A stretch of 64,000 nt of DNA from Herbaspirillum sp. SJZ107 (lineage in GTDB: Bacteria > Pseudomonadota > Gammaproteobacteria > Burkholderiales > Burkholderiaceae_D). A program made the translations under genes and the position numbers. Below are positions 1 to 9,797 of this stretch, in pieces; position 1 is the stretch's first letter, and the number at the start of each line of letters is the position of its first letter. The notes below the pieces were generated by a model that saw only the letters and a list, made by a program, of their open reading frames with translations, was not told where the DNA came from and ran no database searches. The stretch covers positions 310,001 through 374,000 of the forward strand of contig NZ_VFNH01000003.1 of assembly GCF_006715485.1 (NCBI RefSeq). Reading direction: 5' to 3'.

Positions 1-2036
1 CAGGCAAAGAACGAGCGCAACCGTGGATGGGATAGCGCGGCCATACAGGCAAGTTGAACGGGGGAAAAGTCCGTCGCTTCATCCACTAGAATCTGATTTC
101 GGTAGTGGCCAAGGAACGGCTGAAGCGAGGACCAAGCGGGGTTATCGATGTCACGCAGAACATTGGCACGACTGATTAGATCGCCCGCCGCGCGCAAAAT
201 TGCGAGCAGCACAATGTCGAGCTCGAGGGGATGAATATCCCGGGCCTCGAAGCCATCGCTTTGGTACCAAGCTCCAGTTTGTTGGCGTTCGCGTCGGAAT
301 GCCCGGTAGCGCTTGGGAACACCATCAAGGTATCGTTTGACAGGGTTCGCAAAGCGGCGGAGGTTTGCCTGCACCAGCAGGCTAGGACCTACTTCTGCGT
401 AGTCCATCTCTGTTAGGCCACGATCGCGAAGCCACTCGATGATCTTGCCATTACGGGACGACTTACTGACTGCCCGCTTGGATACAACTGCTCGAGCTTG
501 CGCGCGCATAGCTTGCATGTAAGCGTTGGCTGCTGCGGCGCGACCAGTGCGCGGTGCTGCGGAGTCGTCGTCTTCATCCACATCGAGGTCGTCTTGCTCG
601 TCGGTGTCCGGTGCTTGTGCATGTTGCAAGCCATCGATGAAATGTGCCAACTCATCGACGAATGATCGGTTGCGATTGAGTTGCAGGTTTAGCGAGGCCT
701 TGATTTTGTTGTCGGATGCTTCCTTCAAACTGGCGGCGAGTGCTTGCACCTTAGGAAGCTCTGCTGCCAGTGATGCGAACGTAGAAGCCAACGAGCCGTC
801 TGCCGTTTGCCCCACGATGCTTTGGAATCGTTCCCCCAGACTTTGTACTGCCGGCGCCGTGGCCTCGCGGAGCATAGTGGCGGCTTCATGCAGTTCTTTC
901 GCATAGAAACCGCGCTGCCACATGTTGAAGTCATCAAACCAATGAATGGGACGATCTTGCGCCTCTGCACGCAAGCTTGGCAGATTGTCCTTTAGAACAA
1001 AGGTACCGCCGCCCGTGGTTGTTCTCAGCACACCGAATGCCTTCCTGGCCAACTCTCGCCGGTATTCATGCCAAGTTTTAATTCGCTGATCGGAGGCAGG
1101 AACGCCTTCGCGGGCAAAAGCCTCCTTGAGATATTGCTTGAGCAACTCAGTAGGCGTGAACATCAGCCAGCTGTTCGCGTGTGTGACGCCTTGCGCCGTG
1201 CCCAACATCTCAACCACGCGCTGTTCGTCTTCATCTAGAAAAGCGCTGTCGAGCTTTTGGCCTAAGCGGCGAATCAAGGTCGTGGTCTTGCCCGTACCCG
1301 GAGGGCCAAGGATCAACAGACGTTTGTCGAGAGGAAGGCGGAAAATCTCGTCCTGGTACTGATCTAGAACGGGCTGATCCCGCAGTCCCATCTTAGTGAT
1401 GACGCTACGGCGCACGCCGTCAATGATATTGGATTTAACAGTCTCCTCGGCCAGCAACTGGCCAAGGATGTCTTCAGTGAGTTCGTCGACGGCGACCTTC
1501 GTCAACAGCTCACGCAGCGACTCGATGGTTAGTGGGCCGAAATGCTCAGCCTCAACCACCGTACCGATGGAATCCCAACCGTTGACGAGTGCGGCAGGCC
1601 TAAGTTGGGTGCGCTCCAAAACCTCGACAACTGAGCCGTTAGGCAATGTAAATTCGGCCCCGATTGCTAAGGAGGCCAAGCGGCCGACTGGTGCGCGATA
1701 GCTGGCGAGATTTGGGAAACCCGAGACCGGCGTGGTACGGCAGATGTAATAGGTGCGATTTTCACCTTCCTCGTCCAATACGACAACACGAGCAATCGCC
1801 GGCTCGCCTGCCAGTATTTGGTAGCTTTCGCGGTTTTCCAGATTAATTTGATCCAGTTTATGAATCGCGGCTCTGGACGCCATCGTGTTAATGCTCGCCA
1901 ACGAATCAGCGCCGAGAGCGCGCCCATCGCGAAGTTCACTCTTGGCCGCAGAAGCAATGCTGTTGAGTTGAGCTAATGCTTCATCTGCGACCAGTCTCAA
2001 GTGTTGGTTAGACTCGGCGGTCAATTCCATTGTCAT
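1..2036 (-). CDS. UvrD/RecB-like superfamily 1 helicase, 5' part (runs off left edge)
   Basis: An open frame of 678 codons starts at the ATG at 2036, overlaps the stop of the preceding gene by four bases (ATGA), and stays open to the left edge, so the C-terminal part is missing. A Walker A motif GPPGTGKTTT begins at residue 244, and a Walker B/motif II ILVDEATDFSP has its DE at residues 652-653, followed by VQLACM. This spacing and the phrase DEATDFSP are typical of UvrD/RecB-type SF1A DNA helicases, which unwind DNA 3' to 5'. The 240 residues before Walker A carry no motif I recognise, and an Asp/Glu-rich stretch (encoded near 570-605) lies between the motifs. It is the fourth gene of a coupled run brxC / RecD-like / TPR / this gene. 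The helicase assignment is firm; its role in BREX-type defence is inferred from position. Confidence 0.85.
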   Translation of the reverse strand, partial: MTMELTAESNQHLRLVADEALAQLNSIASAAKSELRDGRALGADSLASINTMASRAAIHKLDQINLENRESYQILAGEPAIARVVVLDEEGENRTYYICRTTPVSGFPNLASYRAPVGRLASLAIGAEFTLPNGSVVEVLERTQLRPAALVNGWDSIGTVVEAEHFGPLTIESLRELLTKVAVDELTEDILGQLLAEETVKSNIIDGVRRSVITKMGLRDQPVLDQYQDEIFRLPLDKRLLILGPPGTGKTTTLIRRLGQKLDSAFLDEDEQRVVEMLGTAQGVTHANSWLMFTPTELLKQYLKEAFAREGVPASDQRIKTWHEYRRELARKAFGVLRTTTGGGTFVLKDNLPSLRAEAQDRPIHWFDDFNMWQRGFYAKELHEAATMLREATAPAVQSLGERFQSIVGQTADGSLASTFASLAAELPKVQALAASLKEASDNKIKASLNLQLNRNRSFVDELAHFIDGLQHAQAPDTDEQDDLDVDEDDDSAAPRTGRAAAANAYMQAMRAQARAVVSKRAVSKSSRNGKIIEWLRDRGLTEMDYAEVGPSLLVQANLRRFANPVKRYLDGVPKRYRAFRRERQQTGAWYQSDGFEARDIHPLELDIVLLAILRAAGDLISRANVLRDIDNPAWSSLQPFLGHYRNQILVDEATDFSPVQLACMAALSHPRLRSFFA

Positions 2037-3460
2037 CCCCCTTTTTGCTCTTTTTCGATAATTTTTACCGCGCGCCACCCAGTTTTGCCCTGCTTGTTGG
2101 TTCGTTTAATGGCTAAGCAAGTCACGTCGTATTGCTGCCCCGGAGCGAATGTCTTAGCTAACTCCGTAGGCACAAAAACGTCTTCTGGAACGGCCCGGAT
2201 GAAAGCGAAGTCTTTCCCCTCGGATCGCCGCAAACTGCCAAGCAGTGTTTCACACAAGCCTGGCAGTGACTTTATTTCCGTCAGCCGCCAGTCTGCGGGC
2301 AGTCCCTGCTGCTCGGTGCATCCAACTTCTACAATCGTGCCCGGCGTTAGGGACGCCACCTTAGGGAATTTGCGATGGGAAAGCCCGAAACCGGTATCGT
2401 GTGCGGTTACAACGTAACTAAGCGCTTTTTCAGCATTGATGTGGTCGATGACACCCTGAACATAAGTAAGGCTTTGGCGATCCAATTTTCTTAGCATGGC
2501 CCTTGCGTCGTCCGCCACATCGGGCAAGCGCTGCATGCTGTTGTTGGTTACCGCCTGCTGGTACCAGCCACTACTGAGCAGCTGTGCCAATTCCTGAGGG
2601 ATTCTGTAGCCATGCTGTTCTCGAAAGTAAGCTGCCTGCTGAGTTTGTTGTGCGGCTTCGTTGTAACGCTCAGCGAGGGAAAGTCGTTGCGCCAAGTGAA
2701 TACGGACCTTTGCTACTTCTTGTTCTTCACGCGCGAGTTGTGTTGCATACGCGTAGCACGTCAGTGCATCTTCAGGTCGTGACGCCTCTAGGATTTCTCC
2801 CAGTAGCGCCCAAGGCCAAGCAGCTTTGGATTGTCGATGCAGCACTGGTACCAAGCGCTTGGTCGCCTGTTCTGCTTCGCCATAGGCGAGATGCAATTTG
2901 CTTTGATAGTAGTTGAGCCATTGATCGTTAGGCTCGGTCTGCAGTGCCTGGGCAAGAATGCCTTTACCCCACTCTACCCAACCCGGGTTCGCCTGAGCCT
3001 CATTTGCACCTGCCGCGGCTTCCCGGCAGATGGCACGTATGAAGCGCTTCTTTAGACTGTCGATGGATTTTCCCTGATCATTGACGAACGGCTTTTTATC
3101 GTCGTCGGAAAAGTCGTCGACACCAGCCCATCGTGCAAAGCCAAGAAATTCGCGCCAATCCTTGGATGCTACGCATGCAAGACGAAGCATTTGCGAGAAA
3201 GTGCTATCGCCTCGCAGTAAGTTACCCACCCGCGCAAACTCACGCATGTAGGGCGATAGCTGGCCCGATAATGCAGTGTGTGAAAGTTGCTTTGCCTCGT
3301 AACGGTCGATGAGGATTTTTGCGTGGTCATACAATGCCCAGGCATAGGCGCGCAGAAACCAGACGTCATCGCTGTTCTGTGGGTACTCGGCGCGCGCCAT
3401 TTTTAGGGCATCGGCAGCGCGCCTCTGCTTGCGCAGAGCAAATATTTCACTTGTGCTCAT
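2033..3460 (-). CDS. TPR-like repeat protein with beta-rich C-terminal domain
   Basis: A 475-residue protein whose start overlaps the stop of the RecD-like gene by four bases and whose stop overlaps the start of the UvrD-like gene by four bases, so the three are probably translated together. The N-terminal two thirds are helical with TPR-like pairs, for example around the segments WFLRAYAWALYDHAK and PWALLGEILEASRPEDAL. The last 100 or so residues look beta-rich, with KDFAFIRAVPEDVFVPTELA followed by a basic GKTGWRAVKII ending, reminiscent of an OB or cold-shock-like nucleic-acid-binding fold. No catalytic motif is visible. A scaffold joining the two flanking helicases is the simplest reading, but that is inference from gene order. 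I do not recognise a named family with confidence. Confidence 0.75.
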   Translation of the reverse strand: MSTSEIFALRKQRRAADALKMARAEYPQNSDDVWFLRAYAWALYDHAKILIDRYEAKQLSHTALSGQLSPYMREFARVGNLLRGDSTFSQMLRLACVASKDWREFLGFARWAGVDDFSDDDKKPFVNDQGKSIDSLKKRFIRAICREAAAGANEAQANPGWVEWGKGILAQALQTEPNDQWLNYYQSKLHLAYGEAEQATKRLVPVLHRQSKAAWPWALLGEILEASRPEDALTCYAYATQLAREEQEVAKVRIHLAQRLSLAERYNEAAQQTQQAAYFREQHGYRIPQELAQLLSSGWYQQAVTNNSMQRLPDVADDARAMLRKLDRQSLTYVQGVIDHINAEKALSYVVTAHDTGFGLSHRKFPKVASLTPGTIVEVGCTEQQGLPADWRLTEIKSLPGLCETLLGSLRRSEGKDFAFIRAVPEDVFVPTELAKTFAPGQQYDVTCLAIKRTNKQGKTGWRAVKIIEKEQKGG

Positions 3461-5568
3461 TGCTGCTTCTCCTGATGGGCAAGCATCAGGCGCTGCACTT
3501 CATCGTATAAACCGTGGCTATTGCCAGGGCCACCAACTTCCTGAGCAGCCGTCCAGGTAGAAGAGCCGTCGTAGGTGAAATCGATATCGCCCCTGCGGTA
3601 AGCATCGGCAAAACTTACCCGTAAGCGATAAGGCATGGATTTATGCCCAGCACGCCGTATGGCCGAGCTGCTCAAGGCCACATCCAAACGTTCAAGAAAC
3701 TCCTGAATAAACTGCTCAGGCTGCCCCGAATATTGCTGATTTGAAAGCGCATGAAGAGAAGTCAGCGCGTCATTAGCTAACTGGCTATCAGATAGCGCAC
3801 CAGGAGCGGTGTCTGCGCGGCCTATGCGATATTTCTTGTCATAGTAATACTGCACAGTGGCGTGTCTGCCGCCCCGTACCAAAGTATAACGTTCACAATA
3901 TTGCAAATGCTGGAGCTGCTCGATGGCAATTCCTTGAACCTGCCACGCCGAGCGCAGCTGACGATGCGTTAGTATCAGCTGTGCGGTTGCGGCCGAAAAC
4001 GACAAGCGGTGCCAGTCTGGATCTGCACTCAAGTCCTCCTGGCGCGGCTGATTTGCGGTGGCGACGGCCACTGTCGACTGCGTCCAATCTATCCCGTTGA
4101 ACGCGGTGAAATCGGGCGGATTAACCACTATGAGCTTCTTTGCTGCACGGGTAATTGCCGTGTAGGCCCAGCGGAAAAACGATGCGTTGCGAACACCCAC
4201 CTGGCCTGCGAAATCAACAATTGCCGTGTTCCATTCGCCGCCCTGCGCCTTATGACAAGTCATCGCGTAGCCATACTTGACTTGAAGGGCGTTAAAGTAG
4301 GGATCCTGCCGAATAGCCTTTCGGAACTCACTCGACTTGGGGTGCAAGTTGGGATGACGCCTGCGGAAGTCGACTAACAATGCCCGCTGCTCTAGCGGAG
4401 AGAGCTCACGATGTGGAGAATCGAGCAGATTTTCCAACATAAGGCAGGAGGTCTGGATGGCAGTTCCATCACCGGCACGGTAGGCCACAACGACACCACG
4501 GAAACAGAGTTCGACTTGGTGTCCGCCCTTAAGGCTCACCGGAACTCTACTTGCTTCCGGGTCGACCTGAACGGCCTTGACCAGATCACCATTACTCAAC
4601 AAATGCATGGTCGAGTTTCTGTTGACCAGCAACGTGTCACCTACCTGTATAGGCCGGTTTGCATCACCCCACAAGCGCTCACGGATGCTGCGGTTGTAAT
4701 CGAGCGCCGTTGCGTTGGAATGCACGACCACAACATTCGAGTCCCTGCTCTGCAATCCTTGAACGATCAAGTTAGTTGCGTTGCTTGCATCGATCTGCTC
4801 GATATCTTGCGTATTAGGCCGTAGGGAGAAGGTATTGAACCGATTAGCAAGCAATGCATCGCGCAGCTCCGATGCGCGATCTAGAATGGCGCTGCCCTGT
4901 GCCTGACGCATCACTGTTTTCAGGTCGAACGAGCCAACCCGAAGCTTATATTCCTCCCTAAGATAGTCACTGGATAAGGCTGGTGATGAGTTCTCGCCGA
5001 CTGGGGGAAGCTGAGCCGGGTCGCCAACAAAGAGCAGCTTCGTGAGATGGTCCGACGTACGGCCCGGCCGTCTCATCCGTGCGAAGGTCACGATGTCCTT
5101 CAGCAGTCGCCCAGAGCCGAATTGTATGAAGTCACCCTGGCTCTCCTTGTCGCCGACCATTGACGACTCATCGATGACAAAGAGCGACACTGAAGCTTCC
5201 TCCTCCTTCAGCGGGAAGATCATCCGCACTCCGGGATCATTGGCAGTTTCCGCTTCTTCGTTCACCTCGACCTGAGTCAACGTATAGATCGCTCGATGGA
5301 TAGTCGAGCTTTCATATTGATTCGTACCGGTGATCTGATGAATCTTATTCCCAAGAATCCGGGCGGCTCGCCCCGTTGGCGCCAACAGGGCACACGAAAG
5401 ATTCATCTCTTCCAACGTAGTGACCAGTTTGGCGACGAGCGTAGTTTTCCCTGTGCCGGCACTACCGCGCAGCACGAAGGCATCCTGCGCGTCGTCACGC
5501 AAAAAATTCGTAATGGCATCCAGCGCGGTGGACTGCTCTGGAGTCAATCGAATATCCCCCGCAGTCAC
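3457..5568 (-). CDS. RecD-like superfamily 1B DNA helicase
   Basis: A 703-residue ATPase of the RecD/RecD2 type. It opens with a Q-motif-like LTPEQSTALDAI, then Walker A GSAGTGKTT at residues 35-43, Walker B FVIDESSMVGD, motif III LLFVGDPAQLPPVGE, and near residue 470 the late motifs MTCHKAQGGEW and WAYTAITRA, which are characteristic of RecD-like 5'-3' helicases. The last 200 residues are of unknown function. Its ATG overlaps the brxC stop by four bases. Type 6 BREX is known to carry a Lhr-like helicase (BrxHI), which this is not, so it is an unusual partner for BrxC. The helicase family is certain from the motifs; participation in phage defence is inferred. Confidence 0.9.
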   Translation of the reverse strand: MTAGDIRLTPEQSTALDAITNFLRDDAQDAFVLRGSAGTGKTTLVAKLVTTLEEMNLSCALLAPTGRAARILGNKIHQITGTNQYESSTIHRAIYTLTQVEVNEEAETANDPGVRMIFPLKEEEASVSLFVIDESSMVGDKESQGDFIQFGSGRLLKDIVTFARMRRPGRTSDHLTKLLFVGDPAQLPPVGENSSPALSSDYLREEYKLRVGSFDLKTVMRQAQGSAILDRASELRDALLANRFNTFSLRPNTQDIEQIDASNATNLIVQGLQSRDSNVVVVHSNATALDYNRSIRERLWGDANRPIQVGDTLLVNRNSTMHLLSNGDLVKAVQVDPEASRVPVSLKGGHQVELCFRGVVVAYRAGDGTAIQTSCLMLENLLDSPHRELSPLEQRALLVDFRRRHPNLHPKSSEFRKAIRQDPYFNALQVKYGYAMTCHKAQGGEWNTAIVDFAGQVGVRNASFFRWAYTAITRAAKKLIVVNPPDFTAFNGIDWTQSTVAVATANQPRQEDLSADPDWHRLSFSAATAQLILTHRQLRSAWQVQGIAIEQLQHLQYCERYTLVRGGRHATVQYYYDKKYRIGRADTAPGALSDSQLANDALTSLHALSNQQYSGQPEQFIQEFLERLDVALSSSAIRRAGHKSMPYRLRVSFADAYRRGDIDFTYDGSSTWTAAQEVGGPGNSHGLYDEVQRLMLAHQEKQQ

Positions 5569-8500
5569 CGCGCACCGTCGTTCAGGACAATCGTGATTTC
5601 GTTTTCCGCATACAGACTAAGCTGCGCCTTGATCTCATTGAGCTGCTGGATTAAGGCGTCGATCTCCGCAGCCGATGTCAACTTTACCGGTACCGTGATC
5701 GACTTCGTGAACTTAGCTGGACCTTGTTCGCCGACCATATTGCGCGCCTCTTCGATACGCTGACGCAGACGTTCCTGACCTTGACGCTGTATCGAGCGTT
5801 TCAGCTCTTCCAGGGTGCTATTGATGTCGTAGTCGCGGGCCAACAATTTTTTGAGGCCGACCAAGTCCTGAGTGGCAGCCAGAGAGAGACTGTCCAAGCT
5901 ACTGACGGCGTTGCCGCGCTCTTCCTGCGTGAGCTCTTCCCACTCGGGGATGCGCTGCAGGTCCTCAACACCTTCCTTCAAGCGCAGCTTCTGCTGCTCA
6001 GCCAAGCTGATAACAGCATCGCGCACGCGTCCCTTTAGGTGGGTGAGCTGCGAATTGAAGTCGGCAGTATGTTTGTAGAAGTCCTCTTTGGACAAGCGCT
6101 GCGCCAGGCTATCCAAGTCTTCAGCGACCTCCTTGCGTAGCTCACCCGGTACGCCAGTATTGGGCAAAGCCTCGATATCGCGGCGATGGGCTTGTAGCTC
6201 TCGCAGGGTCGCGTCAAGACCGTTGTCGAGCACGCGCTTTGCCTCAAGCGCCCACTTGAGATTGTCGTAAAGGGCAGAGGTCTCGGCGCCCAGACGTTGA
6301 GGGGCATCGGAGGCATCAGTGAACAAGACGTCGGCAATGTCCTGATTCAAGGTTCGGACCAGGTCGCCGCCCGCGAGCCCGAGACCATTGAGTTTTTCAG
6401 CTAAAGACCCGTAGTCGTGCTGGAAGCGGGGAAAGTACTTCGCTGCTGCTTTACTAATCTCTTGCTCTAGCGGAATGACCATGTCGCCGACCAGTTCAGA
6501 GAGTCTCTCTGCCGCCCGTCCGAGCATCTCGATGGACGGACGTTCATCTCGCAAAGCGACGCCAGTCTGCTTGAATGAGTTGTTGGTCTTCAGCGCATCG
6601 ATCGCCTGCAGGCCAGCGGCAGTGACCTCGCGCCCCGACACCTTGAGCTTGATCTCACCGGCTATAAGCATGGCGGCGACAATGTAACGCGTAGTGTCGG
6701 GCGACCAGCCGAACGGGTCACTGCTGAAATCGTCAAGCAGACGCTTCCCGTCAACCGTACCGCGTTTGTCGATGTAGTCACGAATGCTGATCATCGCCTT
6801 ATGATCGGTCTTGAAGGATGCACGACCCGCCACGGTTTGCACCAGACCGAGTGGGTCCAGGCTACTTCCGATGGCTGCAGGATTGGCCACCTTCAAAAAC
6901 TTCTCGGCAGTATCTGTTGCCACCCGCACGGGAGCTTCGGCATAGCGGTCGAACACTTGGTCAGCCACATCGGAAAGCAGCTTTTTGGCTGCTTCCAGCA
7001 GGTCGGCATCCAGAGCAGATACCGCAGTAGCTTGGCCACGGAAGACAAATGAACCGGTCTGCAGGGTTTGCTTGATCTTGCTCTGTAGTTGGGTGGCGAG
7101 CTTGGTGGCACGCTCAAGCTGGATGGTGCAGTAGTCCTTGACCTCTTGGTCAGTATCGTTTCGATGCAGTTCAGCGATGCGTTCACAGCGATAGATCTCG
7201 TTTGCAAAATCGTCGAGGTCAGAGTTGGACCGTGCCAACAATCCAATAACATTCCGTCCCGCTCGACTGCGGGAATCATCCAACGTCCGGTTCTTGGCGG
7301 TCTCGTAATCGCTGGCGGACACCAGTTCAACGACGGTTTGGATAGTGCTCTGATCACCGGCGAGGCTGGCGATGGCGCTACCAGTCTGCACCTTCAGGCC
7401 CGTTGCGACAGCCATCGTGCCGTGGAGGCTCACGCGAGGCAGCGGATCGAAGGACTCACGCAGCGCATCGTTGAAGATGCGCTTTACATCCACCGTGCGC
7501 AATGCAAGGGCACCACGCTCCTGCTCGATATCCCGCAGCTTCTCGCTAAGAAAGACGAGGTTACCATCCTTCTCTCCGAGCGGCACATACACATCGCCCA
7601 GCATTTCTTCCACAGCCTTCTTCACGGTGTCGAGCTGCGATGGGGCAGTGACAGATGGGTGCATCAGGCTCGCAACGTTCTGGACCGAAACCGGGAGGTT
7701 ACCCAGGATCTGCAGAACGGCCACAGATTTGGCGATGTCCTTATGAAGCTGCGAGTCCGGGAAGCGAATCTGGACCTTGCCAACTGCCTGATGAATGGAC
7801 GTGAAGGCACGGCGGATATCTTTCTCCAGTTCGTCGTAAAGCGTGACAGTGGTGGCAAGCCAGCCGACTGGCTGATCGGCCATGGCTTTGGAGCCCCCTT
7901 CACCTTTCAGAACGTCTTGGATCACTTTGATGGCAGAGCGAAGCCCGATGCCGCCGGTGGATTTGGCCAGAGCGCCCAGCAGGTGAAGCAGGATGTCGAA
8001 GTGAGCCGGCAGGAATGGATAGAGGTTGGTGAAACTCTCTTTGCTGAAGTCAGCGTCGTAATACTTGGCGTTTTGCAGCTTGGTGTTATGCCGCAATGCC
8101 TGGCCGTGGGAATCGAACAGTTTACCGAGCTCGGCCTCGCCTCCCGGCGATTTGCCGAGCAAACGACGGTAGCAAATTTCCTTGATGTCGCTTGATTCGA
8201 GGTCAATCTGGATCGGGAATCGATCCTTGAGCTTGTAGAGCTTGTCCGAATTCAGCGCTGCGCGCGGATCGTCTTCGGTAAGTGTTTGCTGCGCGGTGGA
8301 GATGATCCAGACCTTACCATCCCCCAACCGCTTGAGGTTTTTGGCGAGACCATCAAGGTTAAGGATCAGGTTGTCGCGCGAAGCAACGTACTGTCCCACC
8401 TCGTCCACGATGAAGACGATGTTCTGCTTACCGCTTTTCTCGCGGACAATGTCAATCATCTCTTGGACGCGCTGGTCTTCGAACTGGAAGAATCCCTCAG

Positions 8501-9194
8501 TGCTGGACGAAAAGGACTTAGTCTCCGGGAAGAGCGCGGGGTACATTTCGTGGGCGATCTTCGGGATCAACCCATCGATGGCTAACGGATTGTTTTGCAC
8601 GCGCACCCAGGTTGCACCCGGCAACGCCTTGGCAATGCGCTCATGCAGCTCCGGCGTGCGGCCATCTTTCTCAACCATACGTTCAAAAGCAGCAACCTTG
8701 AGGTTGCGCGAATAACCGGCCCACTGGAGCACTTTGAAATAGAGGACAGTGGAAACGTCCTCCATCGTGGCGCCAGCAAGCATTTCACTGGCGAGATCCA
8801 GCATGACCACAGCAGCCGGGAAGCGCTGCGTCACTGTGCTCAGAAGAGCTCTAGTCTGTGGCCTGTGCAGACGATCCTGCAGGTACTTGATGAACGGCGT
8901 GCCGTCGATAATGCGTTGATCATCAAATGCCAACCCAAGGTACTTAGTAAACGAACTCTTACCGGAGCCGTAGAAGCCCGAGACCCACACACCGATCTCG
9001 TTCTCCCCGCCGGCCTCCATCGCCAGTTGCATGTTATCGAGGAGCCTGCGGAACTGCTCTTCAATGCTCTCGGTGACCACGTATTCCGAGATCTCAGCCT
9101 TCAGGCGGCCTTCCTGCGAAGCGCCGTAAGTGATGACCTTCTCGATGGTCCGGTGGATGTCCTTGCTTGGATCGAAAAGCGAGCGAATGGTCAT
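5565..9194 (-). CDS. brxC: BREX system P-loop ATPase BrxC
   Basis: A 1,209-residue AAA+-type ATPase in the usual BrxC size range. The family N-terminus is clear: SLFDPSKDIHRTIEKVI, then a Walker A loop GFYGSGKS at residues 73-80, and a Walker B segment NIVFIVDEVGQYV near residue 265. The C-terminal third is long and helical and probably forms coiled coils. BrxC is a core component of all BREX phage-defence types and is needed for host methylation and phage exclusion; its exact mechanism is unresolved. It follows brxE, brxA and brxB, 27 bases after brxB, and overlaps the downstream RecD-like helicase by four bases. In the BREX types I know, pglX follows brxC; here it does not. Confidence 0.93.
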   Translation of the reverse strand: MTIRSLFDPSKDIHRTIEKVITYGASQEGRLKAEISEYVVTESIEEQFRRLLDNMQLAMEAGGENEIGVWVSGFYGSGKSSFTKYLGLAFDDQRIIDGTPFIKYLQDRLHRPQTRALLSTVTQRFPAAVVMLDLASEMLAGATMEDVSTVLYFKVLQWAGYSRNLKVAAFERMVEKDGRTPELHERIAKALPGATWVRVQNNPLAIDGLIPKIAHEMYPALFPETKSFSSSTEGFFQFEDQRVQEMIDIVREKSGKQNIVFIVDEVGQYVASRDNLILNLDGLAKNLKRLGDGKVWIISTAQQTLTEDDPRAALNSDKLYKLKDRFPIQIDLESSDIKEICYRRLLGKSPGGEAELGKLFDSHGQALRHNTKLQNAKYYDADFSKESFTNLYPFLPAHFDILLHLLGALAKSTGGIGLRSAIKVIQDVLKGEGGSKAMADQPVGWLATTVTLYDELEKDIRRAFTSIHQAVGKVQIRFPDSQLHKDIAKSVAVLQILGNLPVSVQNVASLMHPSVTAPSQLDTVKKAVEEMLGDVYVPLGEKDGNLVFLSEKLRDIEQERGALALRTVDVKRIFNDALRESFDPLPRVSLHGTMAVATGLKVQTGSAIASLAGDQSTIQTVVELVSASDYETAKNRTLDDSRSRAGRNVIGLLARSNSDLDDFANEIYRCERIAELHRNDTDQEVKDYCTIQLERATKLATQLQSKIKQTLQTGSFVFRGQATAVSALDADLLEAAKKLLSDVADQVFDRYAEAPVRVATDTAEKFLKVANPAAIGSSLDPLGLVQTVAGRASFKTDHKAMISIRDYIDKRGTVDGKRLLDDFSSDPFGWSPDTTRYIVAAMLIAGEIKLKVSGREVTAAGLQAIDALKTNNSFKQTGVALRDERPSIEMLGRAAERLSELVGDMVIPLEQEISKAAAKYFPRFQHDYGSLAEKLNGLGLAGGDLVRTLNQDIADVLFTDASDAPQRLGAETSALYDNLKWALEAKRVLDNGLDATLRELQAHRRDIEALPNTGVPGELRKEVAEDLDSLAQRLSKEDFYKHTADFNSQLTHLKGRVRDAVISLAEQQKLRLKEGVEDLQRIPEWEELTQEERGNAVSSLDSLSLAATQDLVGLKKLLARDYDINSTLEELKRSIQRQGQERLRQRIEEARNMVGEQGPAKFTKSITVPVKLTSAAEIDALIQQLNEIKAQLSLYAENEITIVLNDGAR

Positions 9195-9221
9195 AATTTG
9201 TCCCAGGTTCCTTTGTCTGTG

Positions 9222-9797
9222 TCAGCCGCCGACGTGGACGGACCGGTAATTACCGTCTTCCGGGTAAAAGCCGAGAAACTTCAAGCGCGTTTTTCCTGTC
9301 CGCACACCGGGGTACAGAAAAATCGTCGGTACGTGAAATTTGCCCTGGAGCTGACTTTCGATCGCGCCAATGCGCATAAATGGATGCAGCGCCTCGAGAT
9401 CAGTTACCAAGAGCAGCGTATTCCGTTGCCCTTCGAGTGGTTGCAGAACATCCTCCAAGCGCTTCAACAGTCCGTTATCTGCCGTCAAGATATCAGCCAA
9501 TGCTTTGTTAGTTCGCGGCCAATCCAACGGGGCTGATTTGTCTTCCATCACGCAGAGCGCCCAAAACGGATCGTCCTTGAGCAGCGCCCAGATTTGCTCT
9601 GTAATGGAAAACGTATGCACATCCCATCCTTCCTGGTGCAGCTTAGCCACCCAGGCAGGCGTCTGTCGTTTGACCTCGAGGATCTGCTCAGGCGGGAAGA
9701 TCAGGTAGTAAATCGGCTCGAAGCTCGCATGGCCAAGCTCACGCCCATGCCGGATGCGTTCGCGCAGTTCGTCAAAATCAGCCTTGAGTGAGGACAT
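9222..9797 (-). CDS. brxB: BREX protein BrxB (DUF1788)
   Basis: A 191-residue protein of the DUF1788/BrxB family. Recognisable landmarks are the N-terminal FEPIYYLIFPPEQ, the central LLLVTDLEALHPFMR and the conserved C-terminal FYPEDGNYRSVHVGG. BrxB is a small core BREX protein whose biochemical role is not established; its fold contains a degenerate ATPase-like region according to the general literature. Its start lies 20 bases inside the end of brxA, so the two are translationally coupled, and brxC starts 27 bases after its stop. The length is normal for the family. Confidence 0.9.
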   Translation of the reverse strand: MSSLKADFDELRERIRHGRELGHASFEPIYYLIFPPEQILEVKRQTPAWVAKLHQEGWDVHTFSITEQIWALLKDDPFWALCVMEDKSAPLDWPRTNKALADILTADNGLLKRLEDVLQPLEGQRNTLLLVTDLEALHPFMRIGAIESQLQGKFHVPTIFLYPGVRTGKTRLKFLGFYPEDGNYRSVHVGG